Positions 1 through 8,815 of a stretch of DNA of 64,000 nucleotides are shown piece by piece. Both the position numbers and the translations under genes were made by a program. The notes beneath the pieces were generated by a model. It did no database searches. It had not been told where the DNA came from and was given only the letters and a program-made list of their open reading frames with translations. Numbering within the stretch: the stretch's first letter is position 1; each line of letters starts with the position of its first letter. Source of the DNA: Kitasatospora albolonga (GTDB lineage Bacteria; Actinomycetota; Actinomycetes; Streptomycetales; Streptomycetaceae); assembly GCA_002082585.1 (NCBI GenBank), contig CP020563.1, forward strand, positions 5,202,001-5,266,000, given 5' to 3'.

Positions 1-64
1 TAGCCGGAATTACGGCTTCCGGAACGAGTCCCCGGACGGCTTCCGGAGCGTGCCCCCCGGAGGG

Positions 65-1375
65 TCAGCGGGCAGCCGGGACCAGCGCCCGCCGCTCGGC
101 CCGCGCCACCCGGGTCCCGTACAGCGTGATCGAGACGACACCGAGGACCGCGAACAGACCGAGGGCCACCGTCGCCGCCCAGCCGCCCGTGTGGAAGGCG
201 ACCGCGCCGAGCGTGCCGCCCGCGCTGGAGCCCAGGTAGTACGCCGACTGGTACAGCGCCGACGCCTGCGCCCGGCCCTCCGTCGCGGTCCGGCTCACCG
301 AGGACGAGGCGACCGCGTGCCCGGCGAAGAAGCCGGCCGTGATCAGCACCAGGCCCGCCAGCACGGCGAGCAGCGACTCCGACAGCGAGAGCAGCAGCCC
401 GGCCGCCGTCGTCGAGACCGCCAGATAGAGCGCGCCCCGGCGGCCGAGCCGGGCCACCAGCCGTCCGGCGGCGGCCGAGGAGACCGTACCGACCAGGTAG
501 ATGAGGAAGACCGAGCCGATGATGCCCTGCGGCAGGCCGAACGGCTCCTCCGCCAGCCGGTAGCCGATCACCGTGTAGACCGCGCCGAACACCGTCATGA
601 ACAGCGCGCCGATCGCGTACAGCCGTACCAGCAGCGGGTTGCCCAGGTGGGCGGCGACGGTCTTCGCGAGCGCCTTCGGGTTCAGCGAGCCGGGGGTGAA
701 GTTACGGGCCCTGGGGATCAGGAAGTGGAAGGCGACGGCGCACGCCAGCGCGAGCAGGCCGACCGCCGCGAGCGCCGCGCGCCAGCCCCACAGCTGGGCG
801 ACCCAGCCGGTGAGGACGCGGCCGCTCATACCGCCGATGCTGTTGCCCGCGACGAACAGCCCGATCGCCGCGATCAGCGCCTTGGGCCGCACCTCCTCCG
901 CCAGATACGCCATCGCGGAGGCCGGAAGCCCGGCGAGCGCCGCGCCCTGGATCGCCCGCAGCGCGATCAGCCAGCCGATGGAGGGCGCGAACGGCACCAG
1001 CATCCCGACCACGACCGCGACCGTCAGCGAGGCCGTCATCATCTGCCGCCGCCCGAACCGCTCCGAGAGCGCGCTCAGCGGCAGTACGCAGAGCGCCAGC
1101 GCGCCGGTCGCCGCGGAGACCGTCCAGCTCGCCTGCCCGGCGCTCACGCCGTACGCGGTGGAGATCGCGGGCAGCAGGGCCTGGGTGGAGTAGAGGAGGG
1201 CGAAGGCCGCGACCCCGGCGGCGAAGAGCGCGAAGCTCATCTTCCGGTAGCCGGGGCGGCCGGGCTCCAGCCGCTCGACAGAGGTCGGCGCGGCGGCGCG
1301 GGAGGTGATGACGGGGGACGACGGGGCAGAGGCATCCACGACGACGGTGGATGCCCCGGTATCGGCGGGAGGCAT
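65..1375 (-). CDS. MFS drug/solute exporter (YnfM-like)
   Basis: A 436-residue membrane protein with a cytoplasmic, non-hydrophobic N-terminus of about 45 residues followed by roughly twelve hydrophobic segments. It carries the MFS loop 2-3 signature (SERFGRRQMM) and a second-half equivalent (GRLVARLGRRG). It probably exports or imports a small molecule by proton exchange; the closest general type is the YnfM/arabinose-efflux-like group, and the substrate is unknown. I chose the ATG giving MPPADTG because a GTG seven codons upstream would run into the palindromic operator. It is divergent from a LysR gene 62 bp away, which usually means the LysR protein controls it. Family call fairly sure, substrate not. 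Confidence 0.88.
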   Translation of the reverse strand: MPPADTGASTVVVDASAPSSPVITSRAAAPTSVERLEPGRPGYRKMSFALFAAGVAAFALLYSTQALLPAISTAYGVSAGQASWTVSAATGALALCVLPLSALSERFGRRQMMTASLTVAVVVGMLVPFAPSIGWLIALRAIQGAALAGLPASAMAYLAEEVRPKALIAAIGLFVAGNSIGGMSGRVLTGWVAQLWGWRAALAAVGLLALACAVAFHFLIPRARNFTPGSLNPKALAKTVAAHLGNPLLVRLYAIGALFMTVFGAVYTVIGYRLAEEPFGLPQGIIGSVFLIYLVGTVSSAAAGRLVARLGRRGALYLAVSTTAAGLLLSLSESLLAVLAGLVLITAGFFAGHAVASSSVSRTATEGRAQASALYQSAYYLGSSAGGTLGAVAFHTGGWAATVALGLFAVLGVVSITLYGTRVARAERRALVPAAR

Positions 1376-1396
1376 ACGTCGAACGTAGAGCTGCAC

Positions 1397-1421
1397 GTTT
1401 CATGCGTCCAATGCACGAAAC
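1397..1421. promoter_or_regulatory. Palindromic LysR-type operator between MFS and LysR genes
   Basis: The 62-bp divergent gap holds the inverted repeat GTTTC-N-TGC, 7 bp, GCA-N-GAAAC. It is dyad-symmetric, contains the T-N11-A style spacing expected for LysR regulators, and sits over both promoters. A CATAAT -10-like box follows at 1425 for the LysR gene. Confidence 0.65.
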
Positions 1422-1437
1422 CGCCATAATCAATCCC

Positions 1438-2391
1438 ATGGCGCATCAACGCAGCTCACAGCCTCGGCTGTCACCGAGCAGTTACGAAGAAGACATCCGG
1501 GCCGTCCTCGCGCCACGCCTCGCGTACTTCGAGGCGGTCGCCCGGCACGAGCATGTGACCCGCGCCGCACACGAGCTCGGCGTCCCGCAGTCCACGCTCT
1601 CGCGGGCCATGGTCCGGCTCGAAGAGGACCTGGGCGTCGCCCTGTTCGCCCGCAAGGGCCGTACGGTCTCGCTCACCCCGGCCGGCCGCACCTTCCTCGC
1701 CTCCGCCGAACGGGCCCTGGCCGAGGTGGAGAAGGCCGCCGACTCGGTCCGGGCCGACGCCGACCCCACGGCGGGCCGGGTCTCCTTCGGCTTTCTGCAC
1801 ACCATGGGCTCGGAGACCGTACCCGCCCTGATCCGCGCCTTCCGCGCCGACCACCCGAAGGTCCGCTTCCAGCTCGTCCAGAACTACGGCGAGGCCATGA
1901 TCGAACGGCTCCGCGCGGGCGGCCTCGACCTCTGCCTCACCTCACCCGTGCCCGACGCCCCCGACCTGGTCACCCGCCGCCTGGACGAACAGCGCCTGCG
2001 CCTGGTGGTCCCCGACGACCACCGCCTCGCCACCCGCCGCCGCATCCGCCTCGCGGAGGCCGCCGACGAGACGTTCGTGACCCTCGAACCGGGTTACGGC
2101 CTCCGCCGCATCACCGACGACCTCTGCGCGGAGGCGGGATTCACCCCGCGCGTCGCCTTCGAGGGCGAGGAGGCCGAGACCCTGCGCGGCCTGGTCGCCG
2201 CCGGTCTGGGGGTGGCCCTGCTGCCGCCGCCCGCGGTCGCCCGGCCGGGCGTGGTCGAGCTGACGGTGACGGCGCCCCGCGCGGTCCGCGAGATCGGGGT
2301 CGCCTGGCTGGACGGCCACCCCGACACCCCGCCGGTCGCCGCCTTCAAACGGTTCCTGCTCTCCCGGCGGGGGAACCTGCTGCCGGAATGA
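1438..2391 (+). CDS. LysR-family transcriptional regulator
   Basis: 317 residues, the usual LysR length. Residues about 27-85 form the winged helix-turn-helix (core VTRAAHELGVPQSTLSRAM), followed by the linker helix and a periplasmic-binding-protein-like effector domain from about residue 110. It probably regulates the divergent MFS transporter and itself through the palindrome in the shared gap. The start was set at the ATG giving MAHQRSSQ because longer starts would place coding sequence across the operator. The inducer is unknown. Confidence 0.88.
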   Translation: MAHQRSSQPRLSPSSYEEDIRAVLAPRLAYFEAVARHEHVTRAAHELGVPQSTLSRAMVRLEEDLGVALFARKGRTVSLTPAGRTFLASAERALAEVEKAADSVRADADPTAGRVSFGFLHTMGSETVPALIRAFRADHPKVRFQLVQNYGEAMIERLRAGGLDLCLTSPVPDAPDLVTRRLDEQRLRLVVPDDHRLATRRRIRLAEAADETFVTLEPGYGLRRITDDLCAEAGFTPRVAFEGEEAETLRGLVAAGLGVALLPPPAVARPGVVELTVTAPRAVREIGVAWLDGHPDTPPVAAFKRFLLSRRGNLLPE

Positions 2392-2469
2392 GAGGGCCCG
2401 GAAGCCGTGCTGAACGGTGGCGACGACCCCTCCCGCCGTCGACCCGTGCGAGACGGGCAGAATGTCCAG

Positions 2470-3609
2470 GTGACCCACGCTTCGCCCGCCACCCCGGACA
2501 CCTCACCCGCGTCTGTGCGGTGGGAGGCGAGGGACGCCCTCCTTCCCGGCGCCACCGGAATCGTCCTGGTGGTGATCGCGCTGTTCCTCGCCGCCGGGCT
2601 GCCCGGGAAGTTCGCCGAGGTACGGGAGTTCCGGGCAGCCCTCCCGTGCGCAGGTGCTGTCGGCCCGGCGGCCGGCCACGGGGACTGCCTCTCCGAACGC
2701 CCGGCCACGGTCCTGGCCAAGGAACGTCGGAAACAGTCCAAGTCCGAGATCTGGCTGGTGAAGGTCGACCCCGGTGCGGGCGCTTCACCGGTCCAGGTGA
2801 GGATGCAGGGCCCCGGGCCCGTCTTCGACGAGGTGGAGCGCGGGGACCGGGTGGTGCTGCACTCCTGGCGTTCCACGGTGTGGGCGCTGGGCCTGGGGGA
2901 TCTGCGCCAGGACGCGCACGGCAAGCCCGGTGACATCGCGTTCGCTCAGCTGGGGGTGACTCTCGCGCTGGCGATCCTCGGTGCGGCCCTCCTGCTGGCG
3001 GCGCTCCGACGGGCCCTGCGCCGTCCCCGCGACCCCGTGGTCCGGGCGTGGCGCGCCGCCGTGCCGTGCGTGGCGGCCCTGGTGGCAGCCGGAGTCGCGA
3101 TCACCGCCTCCGCCGTCGCCGACGACGCTCCGCTCGTCCTCCTGGTCTCCGCCGCCGGTTGCGCGGTCTCGGGAGCGGCAGCGGCGCTGCTGACCTGGCT
3201 GCTCGGGCGGCGCGCCACGGACGACGTCGTCCTCGAACCCACGGCCCTCACCGGGAGACAGGTCGTACGGGCCACCGTGGTCGGCGACGTGCCCTACAGC
3301 GTGGAGGGGTACGACCACCTCGTCCTCGATCCGCCGCTGGAGCCCGGCGGCCGCGCACGTCTCGCGCCGGCCCCGGACGCGTACGGGAAGGTCGTTCTCG
3401 ATCCGCTGCCGGACACCCTCGTCCCGCTGCGGTTGCGGCGCAAGCACGTGGCCGACCCACGCCCGGGGCGGTGGTGGTCGGACGTGGTGCTGAGGTGGTA
3501 CTCGGAAGTGGTGCTGGAGTGCCGGGACGGGGAGGCCCCGGTGCTCGTCGTGGCGGAACGGCACGACATGCGCCGCATCCTGGGCGCGCTGCCGCCACCG
3601 GCCGGCTGA
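2470..3609 (+). CDS. Membrane protein of unknown function (paralog 1)
   Basis: About 379 residues. A TM helix near the N-terminus (TGIVLVVIALFLAAGL) is followed by an extracytoplasmic segment of about 100 residues with two cysteines, three more TM helices, and a basic cytoplasmic C-terminal region of about 130 residues. No known family is recognised. The N-terminal half is clearly related to the next gene, including the motifs PGKFAEVREFRAA, GDCL and RMQGPGPV. A CAGAAT -10 box ends 6 nt before the chosen GTG, which suggests leaderless transcription. Confidence 0.7.
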   Translation: MTHASPATPDTSPASVRWEARDALLPGATGIVLVVIALFLAAGLPGKFAEVREFRAALPCAGAVGPAAGHGDCLSERPATVLAKERRKQSKSEIWLVKVDPGAGASPVQVRMQGPGPVFDEVERGDRVVLHSWRSTVWALGLGDLRQDAHGKPGDIAFAQLGVTLALAILGAALLLAALRRALRRPRDPVVRAWRAAVPCVAALVAAGVAITASAVADDAPLVLLVSAAGCAVSGAAAALLTWLLGRRATDDVVLEPTALTGRQVVRATVVGDVPYSVEGYDHLVLDPPLEPGGRARLAPAPDAYGKVVLDPLPDTLVPLRLRRKHVADPRPGRWWSDVVLRWYSEVVLECRDGEAPVLVVAERHDMRRILGALPPPAG

Positions 3610-3664
3610 CAGCCCCCTCGACCCCCGTCGCCTCTCTGTTCGAAGAGGAGGGGAGAATGGCCCG

Positions 3665-4417
3665 GTGAACCCTGCTTCCTCCTCCTTTTCGCCGCCGCCC
3701 GCCCGCCCGGGCCTGATGGGCATCACCCTTGCCGCCGTGATCGGATCGGTGATGGTCCTGGCCGCATTCGTCCTGTTCGCGCTGCTGCCCGGGTCCCTCT
3801 CCGAGGCCCGCGACTTCCGGGCCGCGCGGTCGTGCGAGGAGATCGGGGGCTCGGCGGTGGAGAACGGCGACTGCCTCGGCGCGTGGCCCGCCACGGTCGT
3901 CTCCACCGACGTCGGCCGGAAGAACAAGGCCGTCACCAACTGGGTCACCGTCGACTTCGGCCCCGGGCAGGAGCGGTCGCTCCGGATACGGATGCAGGGT
4001 TCCGGGCCGGTGTGGGAGACGCTCGCGCCCGGGGACCGGGTCACCGCGCTGACCTGGCGCGACCGGCTCTGGGGGCTGGAGAAGGGGGAGCTGCGCCAGG
4101 ACACGACCGAGAAACCGGGCCGCGCCTCCACCGTCCAGCTCGCCCTGGGGCTCGCGCTGCTGATCACCGGCGCCGTCTTCCTGCGGGGATCGGGGTGGCT
4201 GCACCGCCGCCGCGCCGTCGGCGCCCCGCCCGCCCGCGCCTCGCAGATCGTCGTGCCGATGGTGGCGACCTTCCTGGCGGTCGCCACCGCCGTCACCGTC
4301 GCCGCCACCACGGACACCCTCTGGCTCGTCCTGCTGGTCACCGCCGCCGGGTGCGCGCTGGCGTGGACCGCCTCGGTGCTGCTGGTCCGGCGGCTGGGAG
4401 GCGGACGTACGGGCTGA
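3665..4417 (+). CDS. Membrane protein of unknown function (paralog 2)
   Basis: 250 residues with the same plan as the upstream gene: one TM helix, an extracytoplasmic domain with a cysteine pair (SCEEIGG and ENGDCLG), then TM helices. It lacks the long cytoplasmic tail of paralog 1. Shared motifs include PGSLSEARDFRAA, RIRMQGSGPVW and LRQD near the end of the outer domain. The GTG start follows a GAGAAT box by 6 nt. The pair look like a tandem duplication followed by loss or gain of the tail. Function unknown. Confidence 0.7.
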   Translation: MNPASSSFSPPPARPGLMGITLAAVIGSVMVLAAFVLFALLPGSLSEARDFRAARSCEEIGGSAVENGDCLGAWPATVVSTDVGRKNKAVTNWVTVDFGPGQERSLRIRMQGSGPVWETLAPGDRVTALTWRDRLWGLEKGELRQDTTEKPGRASTVQLALGLALLITGAVFLRGSGWLHRRRAVGAPPARASQIVVPMVATFLAVATAVTVAATTDTLWLVLLVTAAGCALAWTASVLLVRRLGGGRTG

Positions 4418-4498
4418 GCCCCTGGCGTACGTACGGCTTGGGCAACGGGCCGCGATGTGCGACCCGCCGTACGGGCTCTGCCCCCGTACCGCCCCGGC

Positions 4499-5260
4499 TC
4501 AGTGCCGCAGCGACCGTCCGAACCCCGCCGCCAGCGGCATCCGCAGCCCCAGCGGCGGCGGAGCGGCCAGCGCGTCCTTGACCGGGCGGGCGTAGGACCG
4601 GGCGAAGAGCGATCCGCGGATGAAGTCGGCGGCCAGCGCGACCACTTCGGAGCGGTGCTGGCGCAGCGCGTTCCCGTCCGAGTGGACCTCGAAGCGGCAG
4701 GTGTCCCGGTTGGACTTCTTCGCCCGCTCGGCCAGCCGGTACGACAGCTCCGGGTCGGTGCGCTCGTCGTTGGTGCCGTGCACGATCAGCACCCGCCGCC
4801 CCACGAGCTGTTTCACCGGCTCCGGTTCGGCGGTGGTGTGCTCCGGCAGCCAGGGGGCCATCGCCAGCACCGAGTTCACCGCCCCGTGCCCGGCGGCCCG
4901 CAGCGCCGCCCGCCCGCCCATCCCGTGGCCCACCAGGCAGACGGGCACGTCCCCGTACCGCCGCTGGACCTCGTCCGCCGCCCAGGCGGCGTCCTCGGCG
5001 GGGTGCGCGTCGGTGTCGTTCCAGCCCCGGTGGCGGTAGCGCAGAACGTGCACCGCAAGCCCGTCCCCCTCCCCGGCGCGCGCCAGCGCACGGGCGAACG
5101 GCAGCTGTATCGCGTACGAAAGGGGGGAGGGACGGCGCCGTGAGTCGGGTTCGCCGTCCGGGAGCAGCAGGACCACGCCGCTGACCTCGTATGGTGCTCC
5201 GGCCGTCGAGACGGCCCGTCCCAGCCTGGCGGCAGGCAGGGGGAGTGCGCGCTGTGCCAT
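4499..5260 (-). CDS. Alpha/beta hydrolase
   Basis: 253 residues with an alpha/beta-hydrolase fold. The nucleophile elbow reads GHGMGG, so the usual Ser is replaced by Met at the centre of the motif, as in some non-canonical members. The strand IVHGTNDERTDP supplies the expected acidic residue and HSDGNALRQH a possible His. It is a cytoplasmic protein without signal peptide. Convergent with the paralogous membrane genes and divergent from add. Substrate unknown. Confidence 0.75.
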   Translation of the reverse strand: MAQRALPLPAARLGRAVSTAGAPYEVSGVVLLLPDGEPDSRRRPSPLSYAIQLPFARALARAGEGDGLAVHVLRYRHRGWNDTDAHPAEDAAWAADEVQRRYGDVPVCLVGHGMGGRAALRAAGHGAVNSVLAMAPWLPEHTTAEPEPVKQLVGRRVLIVHGTNDERTDPELSYRLAERAKKSNRDTCRFEVHSDGNALRQHRSEVVALAADFIRGSLFARSYARPVKDALAAPPPLGLRMPLAAGFGRSLRH

Positions 5261-5345
5261 GACAGAACAGTCTCAGAAGAGCAGGTGTACTCCACCCGAC
5301 TTTCCGGTCACTGTTACGCATCGACGGAAGGCGTCGGCAGGCGCT

Positions 5346-5357
5346 CTACGCGCGTAG
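5346..5357. promoter_or_regulatory. CTACGCGCGTAG operator, copy 1 (add)
   Basis: Perfect 12-bp palindrome ending 4 nt before the TACAGT -10 box of add. The identical sequence occurs in the deoC and purine nucleoside phosphorylase promoters, so a shared nucleoside regulator is likely. Its position over the spacer/-35 region suits a repressor. Confidence 0.7.
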
Positions 5358-5361
5358 GCGC

Positions 5362-5367
5362 TACAGT
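5362..5367 (+). promoter_or_regulatory. -10 box of add (leaderless)
   Basis: TACAGT lies 6 nt upstream of the add ATG, so transcription would begin at or next to the A of the start codon. No Shine-Dalgarno sequence is present. Confidence 0.5.
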
Positions 5368-5373
5368 GCCCAG

Positions 5374-6528
5374 ATGACGAGCCAGACCCTGAATGTCCCC
5401 GATTCCGACCAGATCCGGCGCGCCCCCAAGGTGCTGCTCCACGACCACCTCGACGGCGGCCTCCGCCCGGGCACGATCATCGAGCTGGCCCGCGCGCAGG
5501 GGTACGACTCCCTGCCCGAGACCGAGGCCGACAAGCTCGGCATCTGGTTCCGCGAGGCCGCCGACTCCGGTTCGCTGCCCCGGTATCTGGAGACCTTCGC
5601 CCACACCTGCGCCGTCATGCAGACCCGTGACGCGCTCTTCCGGGTGGCCGCCGAGTGCGCCGAGGACCTCGCCGAGGACGGTGTCGTCTACGCGGAGATC
5701 CGGTACGCCCCCGAGCAGCACCTGGAGGGCGGGCTGACCCTCGAAGAGGTCGTCGAGGCGGTCAACGCGGGCTTCCGCGAGGGCGAGCGCATCGCCCGCG
5801 CCAACGGCCACCGCATCCGCGTCGGCGCCCTGCTCACCGCGATGCGGCACGCGGCCCGCGCGCTGGAGATCGCCGAACTCGCCAACAGCTACCGGGACCA
5901 GGGCGTCGTCGGCTTCGACATCGCGGGCGCCGAGGCGGGCTTCCCTCCCACCCGCCACCTCGACGCGTTCGAGTACCTCAAGCGGGAGAACAACCACTTC
6001 ACCATCCACGCGGGCGAGGCGTTCGGCCTGCCGTCGATCTGGCAGGCCCTCCAGTGGTGCGGCGCCGACCGGCTCGGCCACGGGGTGCGGATCATCGACG
6101 ACATCGAGATCGCCGAGGACGGCTCGGTCACCCTCGGCCGCCTCGCCTCCTACGTACGGGACAAGCGCATCCCGCTGGAGATGTGCCCGACGTCCAACCT
6201 CCAGACCGGCGCCGCCACCTCGTACGCGGAGCACCCGATCGGGCTGCTGCGGAAGCTGCATTTCCGCGTCACCGTGAACACGGACAACCGCCTCATGAGC
6301 GGGACGAGCATGAGCCGGGAATTCGAGCTGCTGACCGAGGCATTCGGATACACGCTCGACGACATGCAGTGGTTCACCGTCAATGCGATGAAATCAGCTT
6401 TCATTCCTTTCGATGAACGTCTCGCGATGATCAACGAGGTCGTCAAGCCCGGTTATGCCGAGCTGAAGTCCGAGTGGCTTTTCCGGCAGACCGCTGTGAC
6501 CAGCGGTTCTGCTGCTTCCGCGAGCTGA
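5374..6528 (+). CDS. add: Adenosine deaminase
   Basis: 384 residues. It converts adenosine and deoxyadenosine to inosine and deoxyinosine with a catalytic zinc. Metal ligands and catalytic residues are visible: H23 and H25 in HDHLDGG, H212 and E215 in HAGE, H236 in LGHGVRI and the aspartate pair region at D304 (NTDN). The protein is cytosolic and of normal length. The start follows a -10 box by 6 nt (leaderless). Gene order matches the S. coelicolor SCO4901 neighbourhood. The upstream palindrome is shared with deoC and the phosphorylase gene, linking it to a nucleoside salvage/catabolism regulon. Confidence 0.95.
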   Translation: MTSQTLNVPDSDQIRRAPKVLLHDHLDGGLRPGTIIELARAQGYDSLPETEADKLGIWFREAADSGSLPRYLETFAHTCAVMQTRDALFRVAAECAEDLAEDGVVYAEIRYAPEQHLEGGLTLEEVVEAVNAGFREGERIARANGHRIRVGALLTAMRHAARALEIAELANSYRDQGVVGFDIAGAEAGFPPTRHLDAFEYLKRENNHFTIHAGEAFGLPSIWQALQWCGADRLGHGVRIIDDIEIAEDGSVTLGRLASYVRDKRIPLEMCPTSNLQTGAATSYAEHPIGLLRKLHFRVTVNTDNRLMSGTSMSREFELLTEAFGYTLDDMQWFTVNAMKSAFIPFDERLAMINEVVKPGYAELKSEWLFRQTAVTSGSAASAS

Positions 6529-6556
6529 CGTTCGAGCCGCGGAAGAGACATGGAAG

Positions 6557-6587
6557 ATGGCCGGGAGGCGAAATCCCGGCCATTTTT
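6557..6587 (+). terminator. Rho-independent terminator after add
   Basis: Perfect 10-bp stem ATGGCCGGGA / TCCCGGCCAT with a 7-nt loop, followed by a run of T. Confidence 0.85.
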
Positions 6588-6673
6588 CGCGTGTCGGGAT
6601 GTTTGCGGTGGGGGCGGCGGGATGGCTAACTTGCAGAGCCGCTCACATCCCCTTCCCCAAGGATGAATTCTCC

Positions 6674-6976
6674 ATGAAGAAGTCTGCTGCCAAGACTCTC
6701 GGTGTCGCCGCCCTCGGTGCCGCTTTCGCCGCCGCCGCCGCGGGCAGCGCCTCCGCCGCCCCGGCCCTGCCGCTGGACTCCGCCGCCGGTGTGCTCCCCG
6801 TCTCCACCACGGCGCTGGAGACCCTCGCCGCCTCCGCCCAGTCCGCGCCGGTCCAGGACACCGTCGGCAAGGTCCTCGGCGGCGACGCCACCGACGCCGC
6901 CGCGCCGGTCACCGCGCTGCTCGGCGGACTGCCCACGCAGGGCCTCTCCGCCAACGGCATTCCGCTCGGCGGCTGA
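6674..6976 (+). CDS. Small secreted protein
   Basis: 100 residues. MKKSAAKTLG begins a clear Sec signal peptide with a long Ala-rich core and a likely cleavage after ASA. The mature part of about 70 residues is low-complexity, rich in Ala, Leu, Thr and Val and has no Cys. A GGATGAATTCTCC stretch precedes the ATG and gives a weak ribosome site. No family is recognised. It resembles in style, though not clearly in sequence, the second small secreted protein at 13.2 kb. Confidence 0.7.
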   Translation: MKKSAAKTLGVAALGAAFAAAAAGSASAAPALPLDSAAGVLPVSTTALETLAASAQSAPVQDTVGKVLGGDATDAAAPVTALLGGLPTQGLSANGIPLGG

Positions 6977-7032
6977 CCCGCGGCACCCGCACCACCCCGA
7001 CGCGCCGCCCCGCGGCGCGCACCCGCACATGA

Positions 7033-7072
7033 CAGTGGGGCGCACACCCGGACCCGGGTGTGCGCCCCACTG
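7033..7072. terminator. Strong bidirectional terminator hairpin
   Basis: A perfect 18-bp stem with a GACC loop between two convergent genes (small secreted protein and PspC protein). No T-run follows, typical of high-GC actinobacterial terminators. Confidence 0.85.
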
Positions 7073-7093
7073 CGTTCCCCGTGGGCCCCCGCG

Positions 7094-7300
7094 TCACCAG
7101 GCCGTCGCGGACGAGGAGGACTTCTCCGAGGGCAGCAGCGCCCACAGGGCCAGGTAGATGAGGAACTGCGGGCCGGGCAGCAGGCAGGAGACGACGAAGA
7201 TGATGCGCATCGTGCCGGCCGAGGTGCCGAAGCGCCGTGCCAGCCCCGCGCACACGCCGCCGATCATGCGGCCTTCGGTGGGGCGGACCAGTGCGGCCAT
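7094..7300 (-). CDS. PspC-domain membrane protein
   Basis: 68 residues. The N-terminal motif RMIGGVCAGLARRFG and the following hydrophobic helix (IIFVVSCLLPGPQFLIYLAL) are diagnostic of the PspC domain linked to envelope stress. The start MAALVRPTEGR has a good ribosome site (AAGGAGCCC, 4 nt spacing); an upstream in-frame extension lacks one. Monocistronic by position. In Streptomyces such short PspC proteins are common and mostly uncharacterised. Confidence 0.85.
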   Translation of the reverse strand: MAALVRPTEGRMIGGVCAGLARRFGTSAGTMRIIFVVSCLLPGPQFLIYLALWALLPSEKSSSSATAW

Positions 7301-7402
7301 GGTGGGCTCCTTCGCGAGACGTGGACCGTAGCGGGGGGAGCGGGTTCCTTTCCGCTCCCGATGTACCCATGGTGCCTCCGCGAAGAGGGACAAAGCATCG
7401 CT

Positions 7403-7969
7403 CTACGGGGCGATGCCGACCCTGGTAATCGTCGGGGTCGACCCCCCAGGGGCCTCGTCCCTGAGGCGGGTCTCCTGCCGGTACCGGGGGAGGTCCCGCA
7501 CCCCCGGCAGCCCCCGGCGGCGCAGCCGCGCCCGCCAGACCGGGACCACCAGCAGATGCGCCACGGCCACGCCCGCGGTGTTCAGCAGCACCGAGTCGAC
7601 GTCCACGACCTGGCCCGGCACCCCGGTCTGGCCCAGTTCGATGGCGAGCGAGATCAGCGCCCCGGCCGTCACCGTGCGCAGCAGCGAGACCCAGGAGGAG
7701 ACGAAGACCCGGCCCCCGGCCATCGGCAGCAGCACCCCGAGCGGGGCCAGCAGGAGCAGCGCCCCGCCGATCCGGCGCGTGGCCTCGACCGGTCCCAGCG
7801 CGAGGTCGGCTCTGATGCCGGCGAGCAGCTCGAAGTTGGCCGCCGTGATCCAGGGCACGTCCAGCGGGCGCAGCGTCAGCCACCCGACGAGCAGCAGGTG
7901 CGCGAGGAGGAGAGTGACCCCCACCGCGCGGAAGTGGATGACGGTCTGACCGTCCGAACCTTGACGCAC
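7403..7969 (-). CDS. VanZ-like membrane protein
   Basis: About 188 residues with four to five TM helices. The conserved VanZ core is visible: TLRPLDVPWITAANFELL near the first helix and the characteristic IELGQTGVPGQVVDVDSVLLNT segment before the last helix. VanZ proteins are linked with teicoplanin resistance in enterococci, but most actinobacterial copies have no known role. The GTG start is uncertain; a longer frame upstream is non-hydrophobic and has no better ribosome site. Confidence 0.75.
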   Translation of the reverse strand: MRQGSDGQTVIHFRAVGVTLLLAHLLLVGWLTLRPLDVPWITAANFELLAGIRADLALGPVEATRRIGGALLLLAPLGVLLPMAGGRVFVSSWVSLLRTVTAGALISLAIELGQTGVPGQVVDVDSVLLNTAGVAVAHLLVVPVWRARLRRRGLPGVRDLPRYRQETRLRDEAPGGSTPTITRVGIAP

Positions 7970-8036
7970 GCCCACCAAGACGCCCCGGGCGGCGGGATCG
8001 GTTCCGCGACATGGCCGATGTCCGCCGTCCGCCCGG

Positions 8037-8153
8037 TCCCGCACCGGTCGGACCCGTACTGCTCTATCCCGTACGGCTCGATTCCGTACCGCCCAGTCCC
8101 TACCGCTCGGTCCCGTACCGCCCAGTGTCCCTACCGCTCAGTCCCGTACCAGC
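8037..8153. repeat. Degenerate CCGTACCGC-type repeats
   Basis: About seven imperfect 14-16 bp units built on GTCCCGTACCGCTC/CCCAGT between the VanZ gene and the AfsQ2-associated lipoprotein, running into the 3' end of the latter. The gap otherwise holds no gene. Confidence 0.6.
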
Positions 8154-8815
8154 GCGTCCGGTGTCGTCACGTCCTGCGGCCGGGCCTTCGTCTGCGAGGT
8201 GCACACATAGCCGCGCGGCGGATACGCCCCGGGCCCGCCCAGGACCACCGAGCCCTCCGTCACGAGCGCCTCGTTCTCCGCGTACGTGCACACCAGCTGC
8301 GCCAGCGCCTCCTCCGACAGGTCCTCCGGCTGGCTGCTCAGCCGTACGGAGCCCGCCGGGTCGCCGTCGCGGGAGGGCTCGACCCGCAGCCCCGCCGGGA
8401 CCGCCGTGGAGAACCCGGCCCGGCGCTCGCTCTCGGGCGGCACCTGCTGGACCTGCTCCAGCAGCGCGCGGGCGGCCGCCGGGCGGTCGGAGCCGGACGC
8501 GCCCGCCGCCACCGGCCGGTCCACGGCCACCAGCTCCGAGGCGCAGAGCAGGTACACCGGTGCCGTCACGCTGTCCGGGGACCGGGTCGCGACGCTCGCC
8601 GAGGACGGCTTGCACGGCACCCGGGAGGGCGCGGCCCCCGCGTCCACGGGCACCGACGTCGTACGGATTCCGCACCCCGAGGCCAGTACGGCGGCCATCA
8701 GTACGGCACCGAGCACGGCACCGGCACTCCGTACCCGGGAAGCGCCGCCCGTCACCGGCAGGGGAGGCGGGGAACCACCCGACGCACACGTACCCGTCCG
8801 GGAACCACCCCTCAT
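8138..8815 (-). CDS. Lipoprotein of the afsQ locus
   Basis: 225 residues with an N-terminal hydrophobic stretch ending in the lipobox LASGC, so it is lipid-anchored outside the membrane. The mature part contains about five cysteines and no known domain. Its ATG overlaps the afsQ2 stop (ATGA), so it is translationally coupled to the kinase. The same lipoprotein follows afsQ2 in S. coelicolor (SCO4905), which suggests a role in signal perception or feedback on AfsQ2, by analogy with CseA of the sigE operon. The stop falls inside a repeat-rich stretch. Confidence 0.8.
   Translation of the reverse strand: MRGGSRTGTCASGGSPPPLPVTGGASRVRSAGAVLGAVLMAAVLASGCGIRTTSVPVDAGAAPSRVPCKPSSASVATRSPDSVTAPVYLLCASELVAVDRPVAAGASGSDRPAAARALLEQVQQVPPESERRAGFSTAVPAGLRVEPSRDGDPAGSVRLSSQPEDLSEEALAQLVCTYAENEALVTEGSVVLGGPGAYPPRGYVCTSQTKARPQDVTTPDALVRD

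Noticed and set aside
1..64. Gene or terminator at the window start
   Set aside because: Only a short direct repeat (CGGCTTCCGGA twice) is visible; no frame or hairpin supports more.
50..1429. Long forward frame opposite the MFS gene
   Set aside because: Arg/Gly/Gln-rich translation without domains, antisense to a clear 12-TM transporter; typical high-GC shadow.
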